Positions 49,279 to 62,200 of a stretch of 64,000 bases of DNA are shown here, one piece after another. The stretch is from Caprella mutica (taxonomy: Eukaryota > Arthropoda > Malacostraca > Amphipoda > Caprellidae). Position numbers and translations under genes: made by a program. The number at the start of each line of letters is the position of its first letter. The stretch's first letter is position 1. The DNA lies in the NCBI GenBank assembly GCA_947561585.1, contig CANNZV010001125.1:248001-312000 (forward strand), in the 5' to 3' direction. The notes beneath the pieces were generated by a model. The model ran no database searches and had not been told where the DNA came from. It worked only from the letters and a program-made list of their open reading frames with translations.

Positions 49279-49668
49279 CACTTTCCTTAGTCTATAATTA
49301 ATGATTATCATTTAATAGTTAGCTATTACATACTGTACACAGGAAATGAATCAAACTTATGTTGTAAAACTCGTTTATAAAAACATTTTAATCATCAACA
49401 ATGATAAAATAAATATGGTACTCTGTAGAACATACACTATATACATAATTAATGTGCCTTAACTATACCAATGCCCGTGAAAATGTACAACTTATCATTG
49501 TCTTTTATACTAATAAAATTATGTATATTCTCTGAAAATGGTGAATTATCCTGAACGGAAGTAGTCGGAATTATAGCACCTACTTTCCGAGTACTGTGAC
49601 CCTACAGAACAACAGTGCAAACCAACACAAATCATAAGTTTTATAAGTAGTAATTAATAATTGGACTG

Positions 49669-49884
49669 AGGGCTGTACACACGTAGGGTATTTGAGTCTT
49701 TCCACCAGAAGTTTTGCTAAGCTCTTCCTACTTTTTCCACGAGAATAAGAAGAAACGATATAATTATTTTATATTTTTGTTGGTATCCATGATACCTGCA
49801 GGTATATTCTCGGGGAAAAAGTAGGAGGAGCGTAGCAAAAAGTCTGGTGGAAAGACTAAATACCCTACGTGTGTACGGCCCTTA
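49669..49884. mobile_element. Family D foldback element, copy D3
   Basis: The left arm is AGGGCTGTACACACGTAGGG and the right arm is CCTACGTGTGTACGGCCCTT. The core is GTATCCATGATACCTGCAGG. It ends 56 bases from the VPS13B stop codon, just past its poly(A) signal. Confidence 0.9.
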
Positions 49885-49921
49885 TATTTGCAATTAGATA
49901 TTATTTAATAATTGTGCATTC

Positions 49922-49927
49922 TTTATT
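49922..49927 (-). terminator. Poly(A) signal of VPS13B
   Basis: On the minus strand AATAAA lies 13 bases after the VPS13B stop (49941-49943). The predicted 3' UTR is unusually short. Confidence 0.6.
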
Positions 49928-49940
49928 GTTCAATTGGGTA

Positions 49941-50234
49941 CTAAACAATAAAACCCTTTCCCTGGAAGACTCTCTTCGTCAGATTAACGGCAGCCACCAG
50001 ATTCTGCCTGACAGCTGGTGAGACCATAACGTTGAGGCTGGTGCTTGCCTCCTTCCCTGGTGGCTGAGTGGGAGGGGCCTCATTGTCAGAGACATTGTTC
50101 CCTTCCTCAAGGAGGAGTTTGCCCTCATTGGGAGCAGAGGGGAGGGGTTTAGTGTGAGGGAGGAGTGTGTTAGCTCCTCCCTCCTCTTCATCCAATTGTT
50201 TGTCAGGTTTGTTGCTGCAGTCATCGTCCTCTTC
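49941..50234 (-). CDS. VPS13B: VPS13B exon 17 of this window (terminal)
   Basis: Acceptor ctattatttcccag. It encodes an acidic, Pro-rich linker (EEDDDCSNKPDKQLDEEEGG) and then a conserved-looking helix (VRQNLVAAVNLTKRVFQGKG) before TAG. Confidence 0.9.
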   Translation of the reverse strand, partial: EEDDDCSNKPDKQLDEEEGGANTLLPHTKPLPSAPNEGKLLLEEGNNVSDNEAPPTQPPGKEASTSLNVMVSPAVRQNLVAAVNLTKRVFQGKGFIV

Positions 50235-53200
50235 CTGGGAAATAATAGGGAATTACAAGTAAACTTATAAATCTGGAGTTTTGTTACAAAGCTACAATTA
50301 TAAGATATTTGGTTACTATGATGGGAGCAAATGGAAAAAATAAAAGGCAAATATACTCAATTAAACAATAAATCATACAAGAAAGTTTACACATGTATTT
50401 ACTCTAATATATGTAAGAGTGCTTAGAGTTTATACGGTCGTTTAAGGAAAATATTTCAAAAATACCTCGCTACACACATACCTATACGTCATCATTGGGC
50501 ATAATGGGTTAATAAAGTCTATTTATTTTGAGGCATAGTCCCTCTTACAAATATCTCCATCAACTCACCAGATCTCTGTCAGGTTCCACCAGTCCTCCGT
50601 CTGACAGGTCCTGGTAGACGAGGCGCCCAATGTTTTCGTGCATGAGTGCGCCACTCTTCTCCCCATAGACATAGTCGTGCACTCTCTCAGGACACATTAT
50701 GAGCTGCGCCATGCGTCTCCTCGGCCCCTTGGCTCTGCAAAGCACCAGCAGTGTCGGGTCCGACTCGCTTGGTGTCGCTAGCAGCTCACTGACAGGTAGA
50801 GCGTACAGTTGTGTGTCCGTCTCACAGCAGATGATGTACAGGAACTCTGGGGCTAGAACTACCGTCACTGGCACGATGGAACTGAGAAAACAAAAATCAT
50901 TAATATATTTTTTACGTTTAGTAATTTAGTTGGTCTTCTCAGATTATATGCAACACCATCTTATAACTTATTTGACGTAATTTATATTTAAATAAACTAT
51001 TAATATGAGAAAAGATTGTTTTTCTCCATATTCACCTGTTGAGTTGCAGTGTTGCCTCCATAGAGAGGTGAATGTTGCGAAACTCCACCGGTAGAGCGGC
51101 AAGAAGCTTGCAGGAGAGTTTTACCTCGGAGTTAGATAGGGAGGACTGGGGGATGGTGGTGTGGGTGGCGTGACGGGGCTGGTGCTCTAAATGCCACCCT
51201 GTGCCTTTCAGTAGTCCTTGACCTGGAGGGGAACAGTGAAATTAGTAAACATTTTTAGTTAAAATAATATAGCAAGGAGTCTCTTTAATCAATAATAAAA
51301 TTCTATTCAAAACTGGAAAAACCACAAAAAAAAATGTCCTGAAATAATGTCTAACCAGTGTGAAGGAAGAGGTCCGCTGCACCCCCTATGGGTTTGGTGA
51401 TGGCCCCAATGACTCCTCTTCCCACTCCCCCCATTACACTAGAGGCAGAAACTTCTTCAGAATCCATTAGCGCCTCCAGAGGCTGGTGAGCCAACCCACC
51501 AATACCACCCAGAACAGAAATCACAAAAGTAGCCACGCCATGCCCTAACCCATGAACCAGTCCCTGTGGGCGTGAAGCCCGTCTCTCATCTTCAGAACGG
51601 GACATGTGTTCCTCATCCAAGCTCAAACGGTCCATATTACGGGCCACACTGCTAGCAAGGTTAGTTAGAGACGCAACTGTTCCAGCAGTGAAATGTTTGA
51701 CTAGGGACAGTGAACCATGCGTCATACCAGCCATGAATGCCCAGGGACCCACCATGATCCCCTCGTAGGGTAACTGAACAAAGTCCTTAACTCCGGTACC
51801 TACTTTTCTGGCGAATCCACCAGGGTTACCTAGCAGCTCCAGAGATCCCACCACCCAGCCTGCTCTCACGAGAGCACCTGACAGGTAATGCATTGCGATG
51901 TTGTGTCCCAGACTGTAGCTGGTGGTGTGAAGGTTATTCTTAAGGTACTGGTTGAAGTTTAGAGGCGTTTGATCAAAAGCAACATAAAGCTTCACTGAAG
52001 CGTGTACACTGAGCTCCACGGACAGAGGGTTGATGAGAATCTCCTGTACGGTGATTGGGTGCAGCATCGCTAGGGACCGACTCATAATTTCCTCAGGCAG
52101 GGGCAGGCAAATGTGAACCTTATTGAGATCATCGTAATCCTGCTTGATATTCTTCATTTGAATGGGTTGAGATTTGGAAGAAAGGAATGATTGAAGGATG
52201 TCCAGGAAGGAGTAGAAGAAGACATCTTCTGCATACAGACTCACTGGTTGAAGTTTAATTTTGACAGCTTGAGGGTAAAAGGTGTTGAATGAAGCCTTCT
52301 CCATCAATATGGACGTCATGAACTGAGCATTGACGAAAGCTTTCTGCACAGCTCTCTCAAGTGGATCATACTCGCTGATATTTTGCAGAGGGACTTTATT
52401 CTTGAACAGCATCACCACGGGAAAGTCATATTTTCCTAGAGCGTAGAGTTGATTGTCAATCTGGGCATCTTCTACAAGCAAAGTCAACTCTATTTGTTCC
52501 CTGACTTTGTAAGACAGTGACCGTAGTTTCTCCGCCATGTCAATCTTCGGTCTGAGGCTCACTACAAAGTTATTCATAGTCACTCTAAGTAACTCCTTCA
52601 CATCCTCATCAACTTTATGATCATCATGAAGTATGAAGGACACTTCAGTGCAAATTGACGTGAGGTAATAGACGGTAGTTTTCTTCATCACAATTTTACG
52701 TGGAATTTTCTCCACCTCTCTTTTTTTCTGATCGGCTTTGGAAACTTCTCTCTTGGTCTCGAGCTTTTCTTTCTCGGGGTGTTTTTGTTTGGTAGAGACT
52801 TGTCTGGAAGCTATACGGGTCCTAATGTCTCTGGCCGACACTTCCACTCGACTGGCAGAGTCTATGTACACGTGAAGAACAGAAGCGACTCGTTCAATGT
52901 GTACCTTGACGTCACAGAAGCCAGGCACTGTCTCAAACTGGTCATGCTTTGCAGTGAGGTCTATGCCGTGACTGAACTCATTGCAGTGATTCAAATCTGA
53001 AACAATTAGGTGATAAATTTTGACAATTCAGCATTATTCAATTTTTTTAAAGAATAAACCAATTGACGCTACATTTAAGTAATGAAAAGTTTCAGAATAA
53101 AATTGAAGATAGTCTAACATTTGCTACAACTATGATAAGCTCTGAGCTATCGTACAGTTCCACATTATTTAATTGGTATACATGATACCTGCAGGTATCA

Positions 53201-56200
53201 TGGATACCAACTAAAACTATTATTATAGCTAACATTTTTCTCATGTGTTTGAGAATGTGGAACCGTTCGATAACACTACACTTACCCTATCAAGTGTTAG
53301 TTTTATTTCTCTCTTACTCGTGTCTGTGTGTGCGATGTGAAGTCTAGAGGCGTTAGTCTGTCCGATGGTGGGAAAAGTCTTGTCCCTCTCCTTCAAGCAA
53401 AGGGCAACACTCTGTCCACTGCACACACAGTGCTCCATTAGGCTGTCAGAGGGAGAAAAGTGGAGGTTGGAGCCGTTGGAAGACTCCACTGAGCCTGGAG
53501 AACTGGAGCTGCCTTCTCCTGAAAAAAAATTACATTAAAAACAGTTTGAATAGCAGCAATTAGTTTAAGTATAGGTACTTTTTATTTCTGAAGTAACTGG
53601 ACGTATTCAAACATGCTTGAACGCATTTAAACATGTTTGACACATTTAGATGTGCTTGAACATGTTTATACAGTATGGGCCACAAAAATGTTTCCGCTTT
53701 TTCAAATACTTATAAATCGTTAACCAATAGACGAAAAAACTGTATTTTGGTCTCTTTTTCTCCGCCTCTTATTGTACTATTAACAGGTAAAAACTATTTT
53801 TAACTGATAGTCATAGTTTAAGAACAGGTAAGCAAAGAGTGAGGGTGATTTTTTTTTGTCAAGTATTTGAAAAAGCGGAAACATTTTTGTGGCCCATACT
53901 GTATATACTTAATAGACTTTCAACATGCTTGAACGCATTTAGACATGTTTGAACATACATACCTGAACATGTCGAATTATGGGTTTTAGTATTTTACTGC
54001 ATATGCCTCCCCGTAACTCCTGCATTTGAATCAACATTACTAATCTATTAATATTATGCTAATTTAAATACTGACCCAGAACTAGAGTAGTCATCGTGTT
54101 GTTGTAGATGATGAGTTGTGGGTGAGTGTTGTCCTGCAACACTAACTTCATGCGTCCCATGTACTGATGTACAGTCAGGAGGAAGAGTTTGTTAGAACTG
54201 TACAGCCACACACTCTCCTTATCACCTTCCCTATCACCAGCTGGTAAAGAGAAAGTCATCCTCTGATCACCAACATCACCATTCGTAACTTCACCCACCA
54301 ACAATGGGTCACAAAATTGGTTGTTTTGGCCGAACTGAACACATCGAATGAAGTCCGTTCCGAATGGAATGATTTGCGCAAAAGACTTTTTCCTGTTGGT
54401 TGGAGCTGACGTCACAGACCAAGAGAGGATAGGTACTTCAGAAAGAATCTTCTTAGGTTTCAAAGGCTGTAATGTGATATTTGAACTGTTGTCAACATTG
54501 AGGGTGGACCCTTTACTTGCGTTGCTTTTAACGACACTCATCGGGCGCAAAGTGAAACAACTCAAAGTGTTGTTCGCTATAGTGAAAGTAGGTAGCAAGT
54601 GCATTACTTGTATGTTCTGAGCATACTTGTTCACAATGGTGATGTAGAAGTTCTTTTTGTTTGTCTGTATGCAAATATTAGCATTGCCGTTACGAGGAAG
54701 TCTGCCCTCAAACTTCAGGGAGTACCAACGATCTTCCTTTGAAATTTGCAGAACATTCGAATAGAAGCATTTATCGTCCTCGGAGACACCAAGTCTGAAG
54801 ATTCCGTCCAGTTTAGGAGGGGCAAATACCCCGTTGTTGGGGATGAACCACATGTTGGCAGATGAATCAAAGTCTTCAGTATCCTCCTCTTGGTCGCTGA
54901 GGGTTGTTGGCAGGTCCCCATCCTGCAGGAACACCTCCACGGATGAGTGGTTCACCACCAAAGCCCAGGGTCTGATGTCAACCACAACCGTACTGAGTAG
55001 TGGTTGCAACCCGGAAAAACCAATCTGAGAAAAATAATTCAATCACATTAATATTAAAAAATTCATTCATTAGAATATGCAGAAATTTTTTATCGGTCAA
55101 TTTCACATGTTCGGTCATATAAGAAAAATTGATATAATGATTGTTATTTTATTTTCTATTTGTATCCATGATACCTGCAGGTGTCATGGATACAAATAAA
55201 AATAAAATAACAATTATTATATCAATTTTTCTTGTATGACCGAAGATGTGAAACTGACCGATAACTAGTAATTTATCCTAATTAAAAATTCCCTTGATAT
55301 TAAAATCATGAAAATTAAGATAATATCACCATCAAACTATGAATTTTTTCCATCAAAATATAATTAACTGAAATAAGACTGGTAGCTAATAAATGTAATA
55401 GTCACCTGCAGGTCTATTTTGGGCTGGTCAGTGCATAGGAAGGTCTGGTTAGCCCCTAGGTCCACATAAGGCCAGTCTTTGGTGGGGTTGGACAGCAGTT
55501 GTTCAGTGTAAGTACCTAAGTCTACAGGCTCGTTACCTTGAGACATTCGCATCTGAAAAAAAAATGTTAGTTTAAATGTCAAAAAATTTAACATCTGATA
55601 AATTAAAAGTTTCTTTAGTATTACTTAAATGTCAGCACTGAGCTCCCATTAAAAATAAATCTTTATTAACTATAAAAAAGTTTAAATGTTGTTAAGGTAT
55701 ATATGCCTAAGGCTCGGGAAATTAAGACTTACATAGTTCAATATCATTAATAATAACAAGTTTGAGTTAATTCACCTGGTCTGCCATAGCCCTGTGTAAA
55801 GGTATGGGTGGAGTGGATTGAGGCAGGTCAGGTCTCAGTTGGAATGTTAGTTGGTGAGACAGGGAGACATCGCATGCTCTGAGACAGGTGGAACCACCTC
55901 CTCCTGATACAGTCATCTGGTGAGAAAAAAAATATTAGATACCAAGAGCAAAAAATGATGACCTATACCTACACGAATTTTTTTTTTTTTTAAATGATAA
56001 CCATCCAGGATTATTTTTTTATTAAATGATAACCAATCCAGGATTATTTTTTTATTAAATGATAACCAAACCAAGAATATTTTTCAAAAAATGATGACCA
56101 ATACAAGACTGTTAGCTATTTAATACAAATTAGCTACATCAAATTATTGTTATGAAAAAATGATGACACATTCATGATTATATATATTATTTAAATATTG

Positions 56201-59200
56201 ATTTTCTACTTATGGATAGCTAAAGGATCAGGATTATTTAAAAAAAAGATAAACAATCCATGATTATTTATTTAAGATGACAAACAAACCAAGATAACTT
56301 ATCCAAAAATGATAACCATTACGGAAAAAAATTGAATAATTTATGGGAGATTGATGACTGCTATGAAAGAATACCTAATTTAATTAATCATTCAGAAGAA
56401 TTGTTTACATAAATATATAAATTCATTATACAGGGTGACCCAAAAAATTGTAGGTACCATAATTTCAATTACTATAACCATTCTAGCTTTTAAAAAACAA
56501 CATAAATTAGAGTTCAACTGAAATTAAAAATGAGATATTTTTACTTGTATCCATTACGATTTATTATTTACTAATAAATATAATATTAATTCAAGGTTAG
56601 GTAGCTACACTTTTTTGAGGGTCATCCTGTACAGGTATGACTGAGTTCACCTGGTGTGAGGCATGTGTAGCAGGTGTGTTTAGGTGTACAATGAGAGGTC
56701 TGGGTAGGTGAGACCTCACCACAAACTGAGGTGATAGAACTATCACACTCCTGAGCACTGTACCAACCCTCTGACGGACTATGCGACACCACACTTGCAT
56801 GCCGTCACTCTGAGGGCAAATGAAGGAATAAACTATTGCAAGGTGTAAGACGATATAAATTAGATATAAAATGAATTGGGGTAAACTATGAATTATCGGT
56901 CAGTTTCACATCTTTGGTCGCAAAAAAAAACCTATAAAAACATGTTTCTTTAGCTAATTTAATTGGTATCCATGATACATGCAGGTATCATGGATACCAA
57001 ATAAAATTAAATAATAATTATTATATTGTTGTCCTTATGGCTGAAGATGTGAAACCGACCAATAATTCGTAACTTGCCTAATCTAATTCAATTGGGTATC
57101 TATTGTTCATTTTAATCACTTTGCTTCTTCGATATCACGAACATCAAAAAGTCAAATGGAGGCAAAGGACTATGGAGAAGCAGTGAGACAAGAAAATGCC
57201 TAGCTACAATAAAAAAAGTCACCTACCCACAAAAATCTAACAATTTAAGAGTAAAAGACAACTGCGATTCTCTAAAAATATTATTAGTATTTAAAGATAT
57301 GAACATTCAGATAAAACTAAAACAGTCCAATTTACAACAGTTCAGGTCTCAAAGGCCGAACAATAATTGTTCACCACTAACCTTAGTTCTGTGGGGTAGT
57401 CTGACTAGGAGGTTGTCTTTGCCGGTGGTAAGGTGCTCCGACTCCACCCCAATGGGTTCAGACCAGACGCTCTGCACAGCTGAGGAGGGAGCCCCTTGGG
57501 AGAGGGGACTGCGGGGGAAACGGGCCCTCAGGCACTCCACGTCATTGCAAATACTCTCCAGCTTGCTTTGACTCCTGCCACAAAGATTGGTAGGCGTAAG
57601 ATTTAGGTAAGCAGCAGTAGTCTATAGTAAAATTACGAAATAATGGACAGTTTTCGATAGGAAGTATTTTCAAAGTAGCTACCGTAACGAATTTAATTCA
57701 CAATTTACTCATATCTAATTTAAATCACCGTAACTAGTAGCATTAATAGATAAATTATTATTCAAAACTTTAAAATAAGGTAGATAATGGTTTTATTACC
57801 ACTAGCTATAAAAATCATGACACAAAAAAAATAATACACGACACAATTTTTAAGTACCAACGTAAACAATAATGTTTGTATTTTTAAACATTTAAGCAAT
57901 AACGTTAAAAAGGTTGTTTATAATCTGTTAATGGTTTACCTGAGGGTGAACACATTACTGTGTGACCTGTTGTAGACCACATCTTTAGTGAGTAGTTTGA
58001 CGGTGATGTCATCGTAGAGACAGTTCACTATGGTGACCAGACTGGAAAAACACACATAGAGGTGACTGTCCTCCACCTTGCGAACTGTCACCACCACCTG
58101 GATGTTACGGGACGGGGTGGAGGAAGAGGTGGAAGACGGGGTGGAGGTGCTTGTCACCTGGAGGAAAAATGGAAATGTAATTATTTAATCAATTAATTGA
58201 GGATATTTAAATTATTGTTGATACGGACAATTTTTTAAAGCTATAAGAAAAAGAATTATTCTGAAAATTATTATTATATTAAATCCTAGAAAAAACAAAG
58301 AAAAAACCAGGACTCGAATAAGTGTGCTAATATGACTCACATAAGTGTGCTACTATCACACACATAAGTGTGCTAGTATGACACACATACCTGAAATGTG
58401 TTATTTGACTCACATAGGTGCCAGGTGTCTCAATACTGAAGGGTTTACTCCATTTCCATCTGCCACTGTCCTTACAGAGTCTCAACATGGGACTCTTCTT
58501 GTGACTCCTCCAGCAGTAGAGGACTGAGGTGCCTGACTCCAGCAGTCTCCCTTCCTCAGTCTCTGCCTGACCCAGTCTCACACTCTCCTGACAGGCATTG
58601 TGCAGGATGTAGCGACATGTCAGGGGGAGGGGCATGAGGGATTGGGTGGAGTAAACAGGACCTGAGAAAAAAAAAACGGGGAGAATTAGTATGAATATTG
58701 TGGTTGATAAGTGAACTCCTGAGTTATGAAGTACTGGTTACTTCATAACTCAGAGCCACTTCATATCTCAGGTACACTGATTTCTATGATTAAAATCATA
58801 GAAAACTAAGGTTATTGGGGGATAACCATAACGTAATTCTTGATTCATATCATTTTCTATAATATAAACATAGAAAACTACTTCATTACTCAAGTGCATT
58901 TCATAACTCAGGTCCTCCATTAATCGAGTGCTTCATAACTCAGGAGTTTGACTGTAGCTACCTCTAATGTTGTGGTAGACAAGAAGAATTTTCTTACCTT
59001 GTTTAACATTAGAGACGATGGAGTAAGCCTGTCCCCAGGTTTTCCTACACACAGACAGACTGTGTAGACTAGACTGGCTGAGGTGAAAGAAGAGAGGCTT
59101 GGCGAACACTTTAGTGTCCACACACCGAGGCTTGTCACTGCTAACACTGTCAACCATGAGCATCTTAATCGTCACGTCAGTGGACTCCATGAGAGGGTTG

Positions 59201-62200
59201 TTAGTGAGGTAGGTGTAGTTCATAGCCTCTACTTCCACAGAGCTCTTAATATCACAAAAGAGACTCTTGCTCCAAGAGTTTCCCCTCAAAGAAGAGTTGG
59301 TGAAGTGCACTGATATGATGTTGTGCTCATCTGGCATGTCCGTCTCAAGATTCAGGTGGTCTAGTTCAGAAGGTAGCTTCTTGCCAGCAAGGTTCATGTG
59401 GTTCTGTATATTAATAACCATTTTCTCACAGGACATTATGAATTGAAACTGAGGAAGGAGACTGGAGGAGAATATAGAGTCCACTCTCATGCAGGCAGCT
59501 AAGGCTGATGGTGGAACTAGAAGGTGACCACCCCCTGGTTTCAAACTATTGGACTCGTCTTTGGAATAGTCAATCCAAACCCTCCAAGTCGTTGCTACAG
59601 CCACTAGTTGCTTCTCATACAAACTAGGTAGCTCTAACTGATGATACTTAGACTCTGACAGTTGAAACTGACGGTATGTTACAAAATCATTGCGCAGAGG
59701 GTCGAAAAACTGCAACACGCAGGCTACCCTGTCACGATTCTTCTGATGCTTTGTAGACGCAGCAACAAAAGGCACAGGGTGGATATCAACTCTGGTTAGT
59801 GCCCTTGGTTCAGGGTAACACCATATCATTATACCAGCAGAGTTATCAAAGACCACTTGGTAAGGTCTAGGCTCTTTAGAAGGCGTACTGTCAATATACT
59901 GAAAAACTCCGGCACGTAAATCATCTTGGTAGACGATATCATTTGAACCGTCGTCAGCGGGAGGAATGTTTTCAGCACTACTTTCCTTTACCCCACCCTT
60001 CTCATTTTCTTGTGTAGGAAACTTAGCATAGATGTACTCTACCATATCCATGATGCAAAATACATGCTCAGGACCTAAATCTATGGCCATAACCTCTGAT
60101 TTGAAGCTAGCATCCAGGTAAGGGTTCTTAGAGCAGTTCATCCATCCTATTTTGGAGCAACAAGTGAATGTGCAGGTCTTAATTAGAGGTAGGAGATTAT
60201 GAGAGTGATAGAGAGTTTTTAGCTGGTAGTCATGGAAGGTGACATTGACAGTCACTTCAGACAGGTTATCAACAGCTTCAGAGTTTTGAGTTAGGATGCC
60301 ACTGGTTTGTTGTAGGTTTCTTTTACGGGAAGTGCCGATGTTTACGTCAATACCCATGACACTGTTGTGAATTTCACTCTTAACTTTGTTAGATTTTCTA
60401 AGTTCCCAGTTAATGACAATCTGAGATGTCTTCAGTGAAATGCTTTCAACAAACATTAGCTGATCAGTGATTAGAGAATCAAATGTTTGAGGTTTCGGGG
60501 AGACTTCAGGGTTGTTGACGTGTGTTTTTTGCGTTAAAGGAATGGCGGTGACTATAGTCTGACATGTCTTCAGTAGATGACTTAGTTTGCTCTCACTGTA
60601 ACAAAGTCTGATCGGTCTGCCTAAGTCTACCTCGATTTTAGCTGAAAAAGAGAGTAGAAAATAAAAAAAATTGAGAAAAGACAAATAGGGTAGCTAGCTA
60701 AATGTTCAATCAAACGTTTCGGTCTTAATCTTAGTCATAGTGAGTAAAGAATCTAACTAGGGTAAGTCAGTTTTACATTTCCGGTCATACAAGAAAAAAC
60801 GATGTAGCTAATAACAATTAAAATAAAATAATTATTACTACCTACATATATAGTTTTTTCTTATATGACCGAAGATGTAGAACTGACCAATAATTCGTCA
60901 CTTATCCTACCACTCACCTCTTTACTCTTACTTCATTTCTTTGCAATGATATATTAGTGGATAGACCCTTTATTCACATTAGTTAGATAGATTATAACTA
61001 GGATTGTGACAATATGAGTTTGAATTCATAGATCTTAAGAATATCATAGACGAAACGAAATGGTATCTTATACTACAAACGGCTGGTTTAGAACGATTAA
61101 ATAGTCTTTAATTCAATCTGTCTATAATATTTCCAGGATCTATGATATTAAACGCATATTGTCACAACCCTAATCATAACTATAACGTAGCTTACCAGGT
61201 TTGAATAGAAAGTCGTATATGTCGAGTGTGAAGAGAGCAGGTGGTACTCCAGTTCTAGCGTCAGGGTCACCTGCTTTAGTCTCTAGGAAGGACAGCACAA
61301 AGTCCTCAGATGTAGCCACTTGCTTAGCACCTGAAGCTGCAAGGAGGAAATTCACTGCTTTTAGAAATTTATTTTGGGTTCAACTTTTATAGTCATTTTT
61401 TAAATTTTTTTTTTTTGAAAGACACTATTTTTACATTAAAAACAAAAGGATAAAATCTTTACAATCTATCATTTTAACTATTGAATGAAATTTGATAAAA
61501 AACAACCTTTAAAAAAAAAAATATATCAACTTTTTAGGGCCTCAACAAAGTAATAATGTTCTGGATTATATATTTCAAAATAGATTTATAGAATATATGA
61601 AAATTATATACAGTAGTTAATAGATTAATGTAACTGAATTTATTACGTCAGTTGAGAAAAGGAAGAGTCAGAATATACATATTAAATGTCGGACGGTTGC
61701 ACATTTTCAGACATAAAAGAAGAAAAATAAAAATATAGCTAATAATTATTATTTAACTATTACTTTAACTGGTATGCATTGATACATGCTATCATTTATA
61801 CCCATTAAAATAAAAGTAAAATACATAATAAATTGATAATTATTATATATGTGGAGATGTCCGATAACTCGGAACTTACCCGAAGTGGATAAAGTAAAAT
61901 CTCCATTCCAGTTAATACCTTTTACAGTGAATCCACAAGGAGCTCCTCTGAGAGTGAAGTCAAAGGTAGACAGTTTGAACTTCTGTGTTTTAGGGTGACA
62001 AGCTAAATAGGCGTGTGGCTGTGAGACGCACACATAGAGTAGAGGTATGATGTTATGAGGGACACAGTGGGGGGTATTGGACTCTTCAGGGTTTGTAGGA
62101 GTTTCAACAGGAGGGGTTGGCGTCTCCTCCAAGCCACTCATTTCTTCAGAGCCGTCATAACCATCTTCCTTTTGACTTAGAGTAGCGTCAGAGGTTTGCG

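Noticed and set aside
50560..50929. Plus-strand open frames opposite VPS13B exons (for example 50699-50929, 52779-53000, 62203-62442)
   Set aside because: They are antisense shadows of well-supported VPS13B exons and lack any family similarity.
53241..53317. Extension of VPS13B exon 13 to the donor at the end of family A copy A21 (TAGG|GTAAGT)
   Set aside because: That donor would leave phase 0, whereas exon 14 needs phase 1. The donor CACGA|GTAAGA upstream fits.
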